From Astrocystis sublimbata (lineage: Eukaryota > Ascomycota > Sordariomycetes > Xylariales > Xylariaceae), in the NCBI GenBank assembly GCA_022453515.1, contig JAJNNY010000050.1, positions 1 through 64,000 on the forward strand: a stretch of 64,000 bases of DNA, in the 5' to 3' direction. The stretch's first letter is position 1. Each line of letters begins with the position of its first letter. Position numbers and translations under genes: made by a program. Shown one piece after another: positions 1 through 10,353 of this stretch. Under the pieces are notes generated by a model. It had not been told where the DNA came from, ran no database searches, and was given only the letters and a program-made list of their open reading frames with translations.

Positions 1-2
1 AC

Positions 3-200
3 CTGCGAAGTCTCCCCGTCGACTTACCTCAGTTGCCCGAAAGGCCTCTCACACAGGACGAGAGGGACTTCAAGAATTGGGCCTCCCTTTTGGGACTCCG
101 AGCCGAAATCAGAGTTCGCAACCCCGCTACTGACGTGCGGATGGTCATGGATTTCTTTGGCGATATTTGCCCATATTCAAGGGGTTACTTCAGGGAGTGA
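3..200 (+). CDS. 3' end of an unidentified protein gene (5' part outside the window)
   Basis: An open frame runs from the window edge to a TGA at 198-200, about 65 residues. Its composition looks like real coding sequence: charged, mixed residues, including a DERDFKNW segment and an RMVMDFFGDICPY segment near the end. I do not recognise the family. The gene would enter from the left on the plus strand. An exon boundary near 157 is possible, so the true stop could lie elsewhere. The evidence is only frame openness and amino-acid character, so this is a weak call. Confidence 0.3.
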   Translation: MRSLPVDLPQLPERPLTQDERDFKNWASLLGLRAEIRVRNPATDVRMVMDFFGDICPYSRGYFRE

Positions 201-1754
201 GTCGGTTACACCTGATGCTAATAATCACCCTCTTCCTTGGGATTTCGCCAGAGACAATCTTGCCAAGAAAACTTTCAGCGATCAGCATCGCCGCAGGCGA
301 AAAGTTATGAAAGCTTATCAGATTGATAGGAAATGGGGTCTCTTCGCTGACGTTAGGCGATTGCTAAAAACTCGGGTGACGGCGTTCGACCGCCGCAAAA
401 GGTGGAGAGGCACTTAATTAGTTTAGAGAATGCCATGCATACGTGAGACCACCTAGCTATCACGGAAGAGCGTCTGCTGAAAACTCAGATGACGAGAAGA
501 CGCTTTTGAGTATGTACGTCGCCCTATTTGGCGAAACCCGTCGCGCAGAGTATTGGTACACAGTTGTAGCTCCTATCCAATAGATGATACAGTTGCCACA
601 AAAAAAGTATTCCCTAAACGTGATGCATTGACTATTAATAGTAACCCCAACGATTCTTTCCATTCCTGATTGTATAGTACAGTGCATTATTAGTTCGTCT
701 TGACCGACCGGTGGAATATGACTCGCATGACAAACTGTCTCGCCGTGACTGATTGAATGCGCTGGTCTATTTTCTCTGATATCATTTGCTGTAGCCCATG
801 GCGATATGTACATGCTGCATAATGGAAGAAAGTGCATTTCCGGAGTGTGACATGGCGAGCCTTACTCCATACTGCGTTCCCTCGTTACCTTTCGACCCCG
901 GCCCTTTCATCACCGTCGACCTTATCTTGAGCAGTTATGCATCAAAAAGAAACTCATACACATATGTTTGGCATGAGGGGCAATAAATCATTTCTCACTA
1001 GAAGGTTGTACAAGCAGCACGCCATGTCAACCGAGCGGGTAGCTGCTGCATCGGCCGCACGAAGCGATTCGCCGGAAGGAAGCTATAGCGGCGGTGATCC
1101 CAAGTCTACGCCTATGCACAGAAAATCAGGTAATTTTCGTTTCACCGGCTGTAGTACAGATATTCTTCATGTAAGACAAGTGATCAGGAAGTAAATGAGC
1201 GATTTCTTGACCAATTACCTGATGTGTCAAAATGTTATGATAACACGGGGAAGACGGACAAAGGTGATACAACATGAATCTAAGACACGGGAGACTTAAA
1301 ACAAGTCTTGGTGATTTCGCATAGATTACACTGTAACATAGCAGACGGTGGTAGTTTGCGGGGACTATGGCAACCTCAACAAATCTAGAAGAGCGCTTCA
1401 CAGCAAGGCTTTCTATCATATGCTGTATCACGACAGAAAAACTACGTGATATTTGCTACTACATCAGGATCAAGCAAGCCAATTCTATTCATGTCTCATC
1501 TAGCCTTTGTTTCTGTCACCTTGTTGAGGGAGGGGCGGACAGGCTATCCAGCCTTTGCGGCGTGGGAGGAATTGCACGAAGCAATACAAGTCAATATCCA
1601 GGACAATGGCTGTCATTGAGGATTTTCCTATATATGCCTAGTATTGATTGAATTAATTTCCCATGGAAGATCATTGCGCTTCCATCGTTAAGATTTCATT
1701 CATAATTGAACATCGCGAGTGAAGAGCTCTGTACACGCAACTATCATTATTATT
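201..1754. other. intergenic, no recognisable gene
   Basis: Small open frames occur on both strands but none has a recognisable family motif or a convincing intron-exon structure. The stretch includes the 5' region of the GTP cyclohydrolase gene. I see no clear repeat or RNA gene in it. Confidence 0.5.
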
Positions 1755-2644
1755 ATGCCTCGGAAATTCAATCTTCTGACTGGAGAGAATGCTTTCAAAC
1801 GTGTATCATTACTGCCGACGGCAGATTCGACCACCTCGCTTGATATGCATGATACACACGAGGAATGTAAGCATGTCTTTCGCCTCATTCGGGAAGATTA
1901 TCTTGTCTTATGCGATTCAATATTTAGTTACTTCAGATGAGAACCCCCCCAGGCAATCGCGACTACACGACTTGATAGATGATGCTGCTCCCGCATCCCC
2001 ACGAACCGGCATAGCGGTTGCGATCCGCGAATTCCTGTATCAGATCGGCGAGGACCCCGACCGTGAAGGGCTCCTCAAGACACCTGACAGATACGCCAAT
2101 GCACTTCTGTTCTTCACCAAAGGATACTCCGAGAACCTAGAAGAGGTCACCAACAATGCCATTTTCAGCATCGATACTCGCGAGCTTGTGGTCGTACGTG
2201 AAATTGATATCTTCAGCATGTGTGAGCATCACATAGTCCCATTCTTTGGAAAGGTCGGTTTCACTCATCCTAAAGCCCCTGGAAAGGTACCTTAGAACCG
2301 TCTCTCAGAACTAACATGGAACAATTTACAAGGTACATATTGGGTATATTCCGAATGGCCGGGTGCTTGGGCTGTCAAAGCTGACACGGATCGCCGAGAT
2401 GTACGCCCGCCGACTGCAAGTACAGGAACGGCTGGGGACTCAGATTGCAGAAGCTATTGAGAAAGTGGTCAGTCCGCTAGGTGTTGCAGTGATCTTGGAG
2501 TGTACGCATATGTGCATGGTGATGCGGGGGGTAGAGAAGACGGGGTCCTCCACCATCACTCAATGCATGACAGGCTTGCTGAAGCATGACTTGAAGGAAC
2601 AGCAAAAATTATATAGGCTGCTTGGTCTGGGACAGCGAGCATAG
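1755..2644 (+). CDS. GTP cyclohydrolase I, cluster-embedded paralogue
   Basis: Converts GTP to 7,8-dihydroneopterin triphosphate, the first step of pterin/folate biosynthesis, in the cytosol. The core matches the family closely: [17 protein letters not shown], the zinc-site [27 protein letters not shown], and the second zinc/substrate region [21 protein letters not shown]. Preferred model: exons 1755-1866, 1937-2253 and 2333-2644, about 246 residues against 250 for human GCH1. Intron 1 (1867-1936) has a GTAAGC donor. Intron 2 (2254-2332) uses a GTCGGT donor so that FFGK joins directly to VHIGY, as in the family. A later in-phase donor at 2287 would insert 11 residues. The start is uncertain; Met at 1719 is also possible. 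It sits upstream of the oxidase/phosphoribosyltransferase fusion on the same strand. Housekeeping genomes carry a separate folate copy, so this one probably serves the cluster (inference). Confidence 0.92.
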
Positions 2645-3163
2645 TTACCGTCTAATACATGTTTCCCATACTGCAATAATGCACTGGAGGGAGTACTTGG
2701 GATGTATCCGCCACCCGTGGAACCTGGCCATCATTGATTGGCGTCAAGGTTGGCTTCCGGCAAGCCACTCATGTCTGTAACATATGATTCATGCGAAAGC
2801 GACGTACCATGTCGGTAGCCGAGCCAATGAAGAACAAATTATTATTGCATACAAAAGTGCATCATGCGAAAGAGACATCCCACACATGTTTAGTACCCCT
2901 CTCTGCCCATTTAACAGCGTTTGGGTCAAACAACGGATATTATTCTTTGCCTGGCACACATTATTGGTGCTGGGCCCATCGGAATCGAATAGGAATTCAG
3001 CAGTATAAGTTTTGATAGAGTAACTGATATGAGTAGGTGATATCATTTTTACCTTGGCGTCCATACGACGAATGAAACCTAACCTCCGCTATAAAGAAGA
3101 CCGTAAAGACACCATAGCCTCAGGAATTCACATAACAGCCAACAAAATCATCAGAACTCCAGC
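2645..3163. other. intergenic promoter region of the fusion gene
   Basis: No gene is seen. It ends in an A/C-rich leader just before the ATG at 3164 and holds a TATA-like element, listed separately. Confidence 0.5.
3090..3096 (+). promoter_or_regulatory. TATA-like box of the fusion gene
   Basis: The sequence TATAAAG lies 68 bp upstream of the ATG at 3164, a plausible spacing for a fungal core promoter. No experimental start site is implied. Confidence 0.35.
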
Positions 3164-6100
3164 ATGAACACAGGTCTATGCAAAACTGACATGGCCACTC
3201 TCGACTCCCTCAAGCTTGCCCTGAAGCGGAAAGCGGCGGCAACGACATCTTGCCCAACGCAATCGTTGTCCGACTCCCAATACAGTGCTGGCTTCAACAT
3301 CTTGTTGCAGGGGCCGGGCTGGATGACATACCAAGACTTCATCATTCCCCAGCTTTCTCAGTTGTTAGTTCATCTTTTGAGTTGGCGTACCGATATCTCG
3401 GTGCTAGAGATCGGGCCGGGTCCGAAGAGCGTTCTTGGACATCTGCCTGGCAGTCTAAGACAGAAGATCAGGAGGTACGCTGCATATGAGCCTAGCGCCT
3501 TATTTGCCACAAAGTTGGAAGAATGGTTTGCCGCTCCGTCAGAGACGGGGCTACCGCTCCCCTGTTTGGAAAGCCCACGAGAAGTCCATCGACTGGCTTT
3601 CACTTTCGACAGCAAGACAGAAAGCAGTACCAGCGCCAGCAAGAGCGATGGCGACGACAAGTTTGACATCATTCTATTCTGCCATAGCATGTATGGCATG
3701 AGACCTAAAAATAGGTTCATTGAACATGCGCTCGACATGCTGGCCGAGAAGCCCGAAGGTGGAGTGGTGGTGGTTTTCCATCGCGACGGAGACCTGCAAA
3801 TCGATGGCTTAGTGTGCCACAAAACGGCATCTTTCCCTACCGGAGTCGTACAAGTGGCGGATGAAGATGATGCCCTGGATTCTTTTGCCGCTTTCATCGC
3901 CGGATTCACCATACAGGATGAAGGCGCAGACAGGTCTACCCGACTTGAGTGGCGTGAAATATGCCGCGCCTTAGGCCATCGTGATGAAGCCCATCCAGAC
4001 TGCCTCTTGTTCAGCTGCCCCGATGTAATGATAACCTTCACTCAACATGCGACTGCCTTGCCGGAACTGGCTTCACAAGTACCATTATTGGAGGAGAAGA
4101 AGGCAATCAAGAACCGGGAGGCTCGCCTGCACTCCCCCACAGCAATTGCCAGGCCAAAGGACATTCAACAAGTTCAACATTGTGTTCAATGGGCTCGGAG
4201 GCGTAGAACCGGCCTTACCATTATCGGCGGTAGTCATAGCGGTCACTGTCTCTGGAGGAATGTCGTCGCGGTCGACATGGGCGCATTTGACAAAGTCGAC
4301 ATCCTCGAGGCCAATTCTGACTCCCTAGTAGTTGCCGGCGCCGGCTGCACGACCGGCGATATCATCCACAAGACTGTGGCCGCGGGCCTGACAGTGCCTC
4401 TAGGGTCTCGGCCCAGCGTCGGCGCGGGACTGTGGCTGCAGGGCGGCATCGGACATTTAGCGAGGCTTCACGGGCTGGCGTGCGATGCCATCGTTGGCGC
4501 CGTGATGGTCAGCGTCGACTCCGGCCATGTGCTCTGCGTCGGCCGAGTACCAAGCCAATATCAGCCGGCCGGAGCCGTACGCCCGGCAAACGAAACGGAT
4601 CTGTTATGGGCATTGAAGGGTGCCGGAACCAACTTTGGTATCGTGGTCAGCGTTACTTTCAAAGCCTGTGCAGCTCCGATCTTTTCCGTTCGGAACTGGG
4701 TTCTCCCGCTGAAGAACAGCCTCGAGGCACAGACCAAGCTAGGTGATTTCGGCCGATTCGCTGCTGGACGACTCCCTCGTGAATGGTCTGCAGATGCGTA
4801 TCTGTATTGGGACGCCAACCAGCTGCATCTTGGCGTGACAACGTATCAATCTACCGACGCCAGGTCGACCTCTGAACCGGACAGTCTAACTTCCATACAG
4901 ACGATTCTGGGGCCAGAGCGCACCGTCGAAGTTGTGAATGCCGTTGGTTTGTTCGAGACCGAGATGTACATGTCTGGAATGCATGGCGGGCACGCTGGCG
5001 GGAAGACCTCTTCGTTCAAGCGATGTATATTCTTGAAAAACATTATCGAAACAAACATCGTCGCCGTCTTAGTAGCAGCCGTTGAGTCCCGTCCTTCGCC
5101 ACTCTGCTACCTGCATCTACTACATGGTGGCGGGGCGGTCAGCGACGTGGCGGCCGATGCCTCTGCCTTCGGCTGTCGAGACTGGGACTTTGCATGTGTC
5201 GTAACTGGTGTCTGGCCCCGCGACAAAGATGAAACCGAAGTCGCTCGAGCTGCTGTGGGATGGGTTTACAACGTCGCCAGAAGATTGCTACCCCTGAGTG
5301 GCGGAGTGTACGGCGCTGACCTAGGTCCTGACCCAAGAGATGCCGCGCTGGCTGTCAGGGCGTTTGGACCGAATCCCCCACGTCTTGCCCGTCTCAAACG
5401 CCGCTTCGATCCGTGCAATATACTTGCTTATGCTTGCCCGCTCCCAAACACGCCGATTAAGCAGAAGCTCATAGTCCTTGTCACGGGTGAAAGCGGCGTC
5501 GGCAAGGACTATTGCGCCAACATCTGGGAATCTATTATCATAAAATGCCCCGAAAAGTGCCTCGGGGCACGCGTTGTGAGCATCAGCGATGCAACCAAGC
5601 GAGAGTACGCATTCGCTACCGGCACTGACCTAGACCGTCTGTATTGGGACCGTGCCTACAAGGAGAAACATCGCCCAGCATTGACTTCATACTTCCAGAA
5701 CCAGGTGCGACAACGGCCCCGTCTACCCGAAGAGCATTTCCTTAATTTGGTGTATGGCAACGTAGATGTGGATGTACTCTTCATCACCGGGATGAGGGAC
5801 GAAGCACCGGTCGCGTCATTCTCGCATTTGGTGTCCGAATGCAGGATGCTCGATGTCCACATCAAAGCTAGTAAAAGGACGTGCCAGACACGCCGAGGAT
5901 GCCACGGTGATGACGATCTTCGCGACAGTAATACAGACAACAATAAGCCGGGCTTAGAACTTTTAGATTACCACCCCAGTCTCGTCCTCGACAATGACAT
6001 AGACGGAGACGCGACAGTCAGAAGTTTTGCGGAAGTCCACCTACTTCCATTCTTCCACGAGGACTTGGAGAGACTGGCCCATATGGTGCGCGGAGTACCC

Positions 6101-6643
6101 GACTTTCCACGCCCGGGCATCGAGTTCCGCCACGTGCTCGGCATTGCCCAGAAGCCAGGTGGGCTGTCCCTATGTACGTCCCTGCTACAAGCTCACTTCA
6201 CTGGCGACTGGGCGAAAGTCGATATGGTCGCTTGCTGCGAGACTAGTGGCTATGTCTTTGCGTCGGCGTTGGCTGCGCGAATCGGTGTACCACTGGCGCT
6301 GATTCGCGAGGCCGGCAAACTGCCTCCGCCTACCATTTCCGCGATCAAGTCTTCCTCGCATATCTCAACTTCTGAATCTGGTCATTCGAAGGAAGGCAAA
6401 ATTGAGATTGGCCAGGGTGCGATCCCAAGAGGCGCGTCAGTGGTGGTAGTGGACGACGTGCTTGCTACGGGGAGGACGCTCAGCGCCGTGCTACGGTTGT
6501 TGAAGGAGCCCGCCATCGGCGCTGGGAATGTCGGCGTCATGGTTGTCGCCGAGTTTCCTGTCCATCGCGGTCGAGAACTGTTACGTCAACACGGCTTTGG
6601 TCAAGTTGGTATTCAAAGTCTTCTCGTTTTCGGGGGTGCTTAG
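3164..6643 (+). CDS. Four-part fusion: methyltransferase-like / FAD oxidase / P-loop kinase-like / adenine phosphoribosyltransferase
   Basis: One intronless frame of 1159 residues. Residues about 40-300 look like a SAM-dependent methyltransferase, with motif I LEIGPGPKS near 81-89. About 319-760 is a VAO/BBE-type FAD oxidase: IIGGSHSGH near 353 supplies a histidine for covalent flavin, while the usual Cys-Pro-Thr-Val-Gly site reads SRPSVG near 415. The BBE tail is FDPCNILAYACP near 748-759. About 765-950 has a Walker A loop (GESGVGKD, near 774) followed by a region resembling animal-type phosphomevalonate kinase (DRAYKEKHRPAL). About 965-1159 is adenine phosphoribosyltransferase: VPDFPRPGIEFR near 977 and the PRPP loop VVVVDDVLATGRT near 1092. 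No stop or intron separates the parts, so it is probably one polypeptide. The role is unknown; the APRT part suggests a purine-like base or ribosylated intermediate (inference). Confidence 0.85.
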   Translation: MNTGLCKTDMATLDSLKLALKRKAAATTSCPTQSLSDSQYSAGFNILLQGPGWMTYQDFIIPQLSQLLVHLLSWRTDISVLEIGPGPKSVLGHLPGSLRQKIRRYAAYEPSALFATKLEEWFAAPSETGLPLPCLESPREVHRLAFTFDSKTESSTSASKSDGDDKFDIILFCHSMYGMRPKNRFIEHALDMLAEKPEGGVVVVFHRDGDLQIDGLVCHKTASFPTGVVQVADEDDALDSFAAFIAGFTIQDEGADRSTRLEWREICRALGHRDEAHPDCLLFSCPDVMITFTQHATALPELASQVPLLEEKKAIKNREARLHSPTAIARPKDIQQVQHCVQWARRRRTGLTIIGGSHSGHCLWRNVVAVDMGAFDKVDILEANSDSLVVAGAGCTTGDIIHKTVAAGLTVPLGSRPSVGAGLWLQGGIGHLARLHGLACDAIVGAVMVSVDSGHVLCVGRVPSQYQPAGAVRPANETDLLWALKGAGTNFGIVVSVTFKACAAPIFSVRNWVLPLKNSLEAQTKLGDFGRFAAGRLPREWSADAYLYWDANQLHLGVTTYQSTDARSTSEPDSLTSIQTILGPERTVEVVNAVGLFETEMYMSGMHGGHAGGKTSSFKRCIFLKNIIETNIVAVLVAAVESRPSPLCYLHLLHGGGAVSDVAADASAFGCRDWDFACVVTGVWPRDKDETEVARAAVGWVYNVARRLLPLSGGVYGADLGPDPRDAALAVRAFGPNPPRLARLKRRFDPCNILAYACPLPNTPIKQKLIVLVTGESGVGKDYCANIWESIIIKCPEKCLGARVVSISDATKREYAFATGTDLDRLYWDRAYKEKHRPALTSYFQNQVRQRPRLPEEHFLNLVYGNVDVDVLFITGMRDEAPVASFSHLVSECRMLDVHIKASKRTCQTRRGCHGDDDLRDSNTDNNKPGLELLDYHPSLVLDNDIDGDATVRSFAEVHLLPFFHEDLERLAHMVRGVPDFPRPGIEFRHVLGIAQKPGGLSLCTSLLQAHFTGDWAKVDMVACCETSGYVFASALAARIGVPLALIREAGKLPPPTISAIKSSSHISTSESGHSKEGKIEIGQGAIPRGASVVVVDDVLATGRTLSAVLRLLKEPAIGAGNVGVMVVAEFPVHRGRELLRQHGFGQVGIQSLLVFGGA

Positions 6644-6771
6644 GTAGGAAAAGAGATGCAATGTAGAACCCAATTAATTCCCTGTGCCTGACGCACGCGA
6701 ACAATTTTTCCTTCTCTCTTTTTGTCCCAAATAGCCTCGTCGAGTCAAATCGTAGCATCACCCCACTTCGC

Positions 6772-8286
6772 CTAGCGCTGTTTACTCATTATATGCTCGG
6801 CTATATAAGTCTCTATGGAAATAATCTGGGCTAGAACCGACATCTTGCTGGTGCCGCCTTGCAAAGACCTTCTCTCTACGCTCTTCTCGAAATCAAAGAC
6901 TTGGGCAATGTCGTCGTCGAACAGCGGCGAGATATGTTTCAAGTCCGCTAAGCCCACCTCTGCGATGGATACGCCCAGCTCCTCGGCCTTGCGGACGACA
7001 GAGCCGGCAATGTGGTGCGTTTCGCGAAATGGAACACCTTTCATGACCAAGTAGTCTGCGACATCGGTTGCCAGCATATCTGCTGTGAGCGCGGATTTCA
7101 TCCTACTAGCATTGACCTTGAGCGTGTGTAGCACGCCAAGCATGATCCTGAGAGAGTCGAAACAGGTTTTCACACCGTCGACCAGAGGTTCAACTGATTC
7201 CTGGAGATCTTTATTGTACGCGGTTGGGAGACTTTTGATTGTCAAGAGAGCGCCCGATGCCTAAAGTCTGTTAGGATTCAGGAATACCGAGTATGGAGCT
7301 TGGGGAAAGGAGTGTTACCTGTCCCATGACCCTGCCAGCCTTGCCCCGTATCAGTTCTAGGCTATCGGGGTTCTTCTTCTGAGGCATTAGGCTACTGCCA
7401 GTACTGTACCTATCATCAACGCAGACGAAGCCAAACTCGGCGGTAGAGTATATTATCAAGTCTTCGCTTAAGCGGCTTAGATGAGCCATCATCAAACTCG
7501 ACCATTGAAGGATTTCGGCAACTGCAGCGAGGCTGTTTTGATGGACAGCGGAGAAGCCAAGGTCGCGAGCAAGGAAATCACGGTCGATGCCAAAGGGATT
7601 CCCAGCGAGCGCCCCAACGCCAAGCGGACACAATTCGAGCCGCCGCTTGACACCCTCCAGTCGTTCCAGATCGCCCATGATGAAGGTTGCATGGGATAGC
7701 AACCAGTGAGAGAAGCGAATAGGCTGTGCGCGCTGCATATGTGTATATCCCGGCATCACAACATCAATGTCGAGCCTGGCCCTTGTGGTACAGATGTAGA
7801 GGAGCTCCTTCATGACAACAGCAAGTTTCTTCAATCCACCTCGGGCCCAAACCCGCATGTCGGTGGCAATCTGCTCATTGCGGGAGCGCCCGGTGTGAAG
7901 TTTGCCTGCAATTGAGGAGCCGATGAGTTCTGCAAGACGACGCTCGTTCGCTGTGTGGATGTCCTCGTCGATTTTTGGCTTGATAACGAAGTTTCCCTCG
8001 TCCCACTCCTTCTCGACACTTTCGAGGCCCTGTATTATTTGGGTGAGCTCGATCTCGGAAAGGAGATTGAGTTGGCGAAGGGCCTTGGCAAAGGTGATTG
8101 ATCCCTGGATATCGGCCTTGTAGAGTGCCTTATCGAACGAAAGAGATTCATTGAACTCGACCATGAGGCATCCATCGACCCTATCTCGGACGCAAGCTAT
8201 TAGCACTTCGCACCGTTGTGCAGATAAACACACTTCTTACCGGTAAAGCGGCCACCCCATAGGAGGTTGGACGTGTTCGGAGCCAT
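6772..8286 (-). CDS. Argininosuccinate lyase paralogue with altered active-site signature
   Basis: Fumarase/aspartase superfamily lyase. ASL normally cleaves argininosuccinate to arginine and fumarate as a homotetramer. Exons (minus strand): 8286-8241, 8184-7319, 7260-6772; introns 56 and 58 bp; about 466 residues, a normal length. Visible motifs are LLWGGRFT at the N-terminus, HTGRSRNEQ near 110, PGYTHMQRAQPIRFSHW near 158, and the catalytic-serine loop GSSLMPQKKNPDSLEL near 274. The tail includes LPTAYNKDLQES. Unusually, the stretch that normally reads D-x-x-S-x-R-D between NS and the AEF/AEI helix is missing: HQNSLAAVAEILQW runs through with about six residues fewer. The coding DNA is continuous there, so this is not a missed intron. 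It may be a neofunctionalised lyase acting on another N-succinyl compound (inference). It converges on the fusion gene, with 128 bp between stops. Confidence 0.9.
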
Positions 8287-8341
8287 GCCGATCGAGTTTG
8301 TAGTTGTTGATCGTGAAAGGGTGAGCGGATCCTAGCTACGC

Positions 8342-8442
8342 GATCAATGTCAACGTTTCGAGCAGCAGTGTTTCTGCCAATGGTTGGGTTGATCAATGTC
8401 AACGTTTCGAGCAGCAGTGTTTCTGCCAATGGTTGGGTTGAT
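8342..8442. repeat. 49-bp direct tandem repeat, two copies
   Basis: The unit beginning GATCAATGTCAACGTTTCGA starts at 8342 and again at 8391 without visible mismatch, followed by the first bases of a third copy. It lies 56 bp upstream of the lyase start codon, in its likely promoter. It may be a recent slippage or duplication event. Confidence 0.9.
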
Positions 8443-8639
8443 AAATGGTGGGGAAGTTTACTACGGGCGCCTTTCTACTAGCAGTAAAAGAGGGTTACGT
8501 GTGCGTGGCCTATTTAATAAGGTTCGGTCGGCGAGCTCGAAACAGTCGTATTACGAGGCAATACGGGACTTAGTCATGCCGGTCGTAGACGGCCGGCCAT
8601 GTGAGGTAGTTTTGGTACCTTAGGTAGGTAGTGTTATGA

Positions 8640-9162
8640 GTGGCATCCTTCGTATTAACAGCTGTATATATATTATCGATTGTCTTGTATACAAATAACT
8701 GCCCACGGGTACTTTTTGCATACGAGATAGCATGGCGTGAGACTCACTCCTGAAGTCCACACATGTGATGTCCGGGCGGACAATACCAGCCTCGGGATCT
8801 CGGGAGTACACATCTCCGGGGTTGATTTGAATGCTGTAACGACGTAGAACTCGCGACATGACTTGCACATCCCTCTGCAAGATGGCCATGGCACCGATTT
8901 CGTCGAGGAACCAGGTAATGTAGAAGTTTTGAGACTTAGTAGGGAAACGGAATAATTAATGGAGAAACGCGTGTGCGCAGGCTTACCTTGTCGCCTCAGC
9001 CAACAGGATTTCCTAAATTCTAGCTGGTGCAGCGCAAGGGACCGACCGCATTAGACTATGGGTGAAACAGAAGACAACGCGGCATGGGACACATTGCGCG
9101 AGCGCATTGACATTGACTGAATCGGGAGTGTCCGTCTGATGGGCTCGCTGGGTAGACGCCAT
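8640..9162 (-). pseudogene. Unidentified coding-like remnant
   Basis: On the minus strand an open stretch reads FLDEIGAMAILQRDVQVM and then INPGDVYSRDPEAGIV and RPDITCVDF. It is preceded by a possible intron with donor GTAAGC near 8985 and an upstream ATG near 9162. The residue pattern looks like conserved protein, but the frame decays downstream and no complete gene can be built. I do not recognise the family. It could be a decayed cluster gene or an exon of a gene I failed to assemble. Confidence 0.25.
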
Positions 9163-10255
9163 GATCATCCTGATGTCGAGCTTCGTGGATGTCGTAGGTC
9201 GACGACCTGGAGGTGGTGTATTTGGGGAAAGCCTGCTGAGAGTTGTTCTGGGCAGTTCAAGGTGATCTGAGAATGCCGCGAGCGGCGAGGAGGGTCTCGA
9301 TTGCGAACAAGGCTCGTAATAAATGGGCGTTGGCTTGATTGGGGAAACGAGTCGTTGGCTGCCGTTGCGGCCTGGTTATGGGAGCGGTGTCAGCCTCCGT
9401 ACTGTGTGGTCTATGACAGCGAGACGGCTACCTGTCTGATAAGTTCGCCCTCTATGTCAGTGTGTCGAAATATCTTCATAGTAGTGATACAGTGGCCAGA
9501 GCGTGCCCGATGCTTCTGTAGACATCAGTCGGAGTCACTGTTCCTTGTTCTTTGCGGTCAATCTTATCTGAACGCTCTTGGGAATATATTATGCATTGTC
9601 AAAGCCCCACGTGCTTCGCCGGCAGAGTCAACTTTTCACTACCTAATAGATAAATTTCATAAAACTGGACTTTCTATGCCGGGTATTCAAGCGATCACCA
9701 GTCCAAATTAGCAGGATGGCGGCGATAAGCAGGAGGAATACGTAACCAAATTTCTAATATGCAGGCCCGCAATACTATTGGATAGAACTAATGGTATGCC
9801 TCTCGCCCTTTCCGAGGGGGGGGAGGCTTACGTTTCAGCCGCAAAGACTGTAGTCCTATCTGACTACCTAGTTGAGAAGTAGAGGGTGCCGTGGCTTTGC
9901 ATCAACAAAATGCCTCGTCTGACTCAACTTGTCAGGTATTGCTAATATCAGAAATGGATATTCGGCTTGTCTGCCTGGTCTTGAACGTTTGGGGCCTCGA
10001 GCATCGGTTGCACTCCATCCCAAAATAGAACAGGGGGAATCCTGCTGGATCTTAAACTGCAGTGATTGGGCGCTATGAATTGGGTGCTCGTTTCTCGTGT
10101 CATATCCCACCGCCCGACTTACTCCTATTTCCTTTGATCCGCTGTCTGCTGTTGTAACTGTAGTATAATACGCCGAGGGGCCTAAAATGGACGTTCAGCT
10201 TGCCAGCGCCATGAGGACAGATCAACCTCAGCCTTCAGCGGATTCCTGAGAGGAA

Positions 10256-10261
10256 TATATA
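10256..10261 (+). promoter_or_regulatory. TATA-like box of the secreted oxidase gene
   Basis: TATATA lies about 93 bp upstream of the first in-frame ATG (10354). Confidence 0.3.
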
Positions 10262-10353
10262 GTCGAGGGGCCCGAGGTGCTAGACTTTCTCGGACGTGAT
10301 AGTAATTTGCTTGCACGAGGCAGTTATCGAAGAAGTTCTTAAGTAAGCCTCAA

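Larger units (their letters stand above)
8287..10353. other. intergenic region with repeat and possible gene remnant
   Basis: About 2 kb between the lyase and the secreted oxidase. It holds the 49-bp tandem repeat at 8342-8442 and an unidentified coding-like remnant at 8640-9162 (minus). A TATATA element lies at 10256-10261. Otherwise I see no gene. Confidence 0.5.

Noticed and set aside
3370..4041. 223-residue minus-strand open frame
   Set aside because: Antisense to the methyltransferase-like part of the fusion; low-complexity serine-rich translation.
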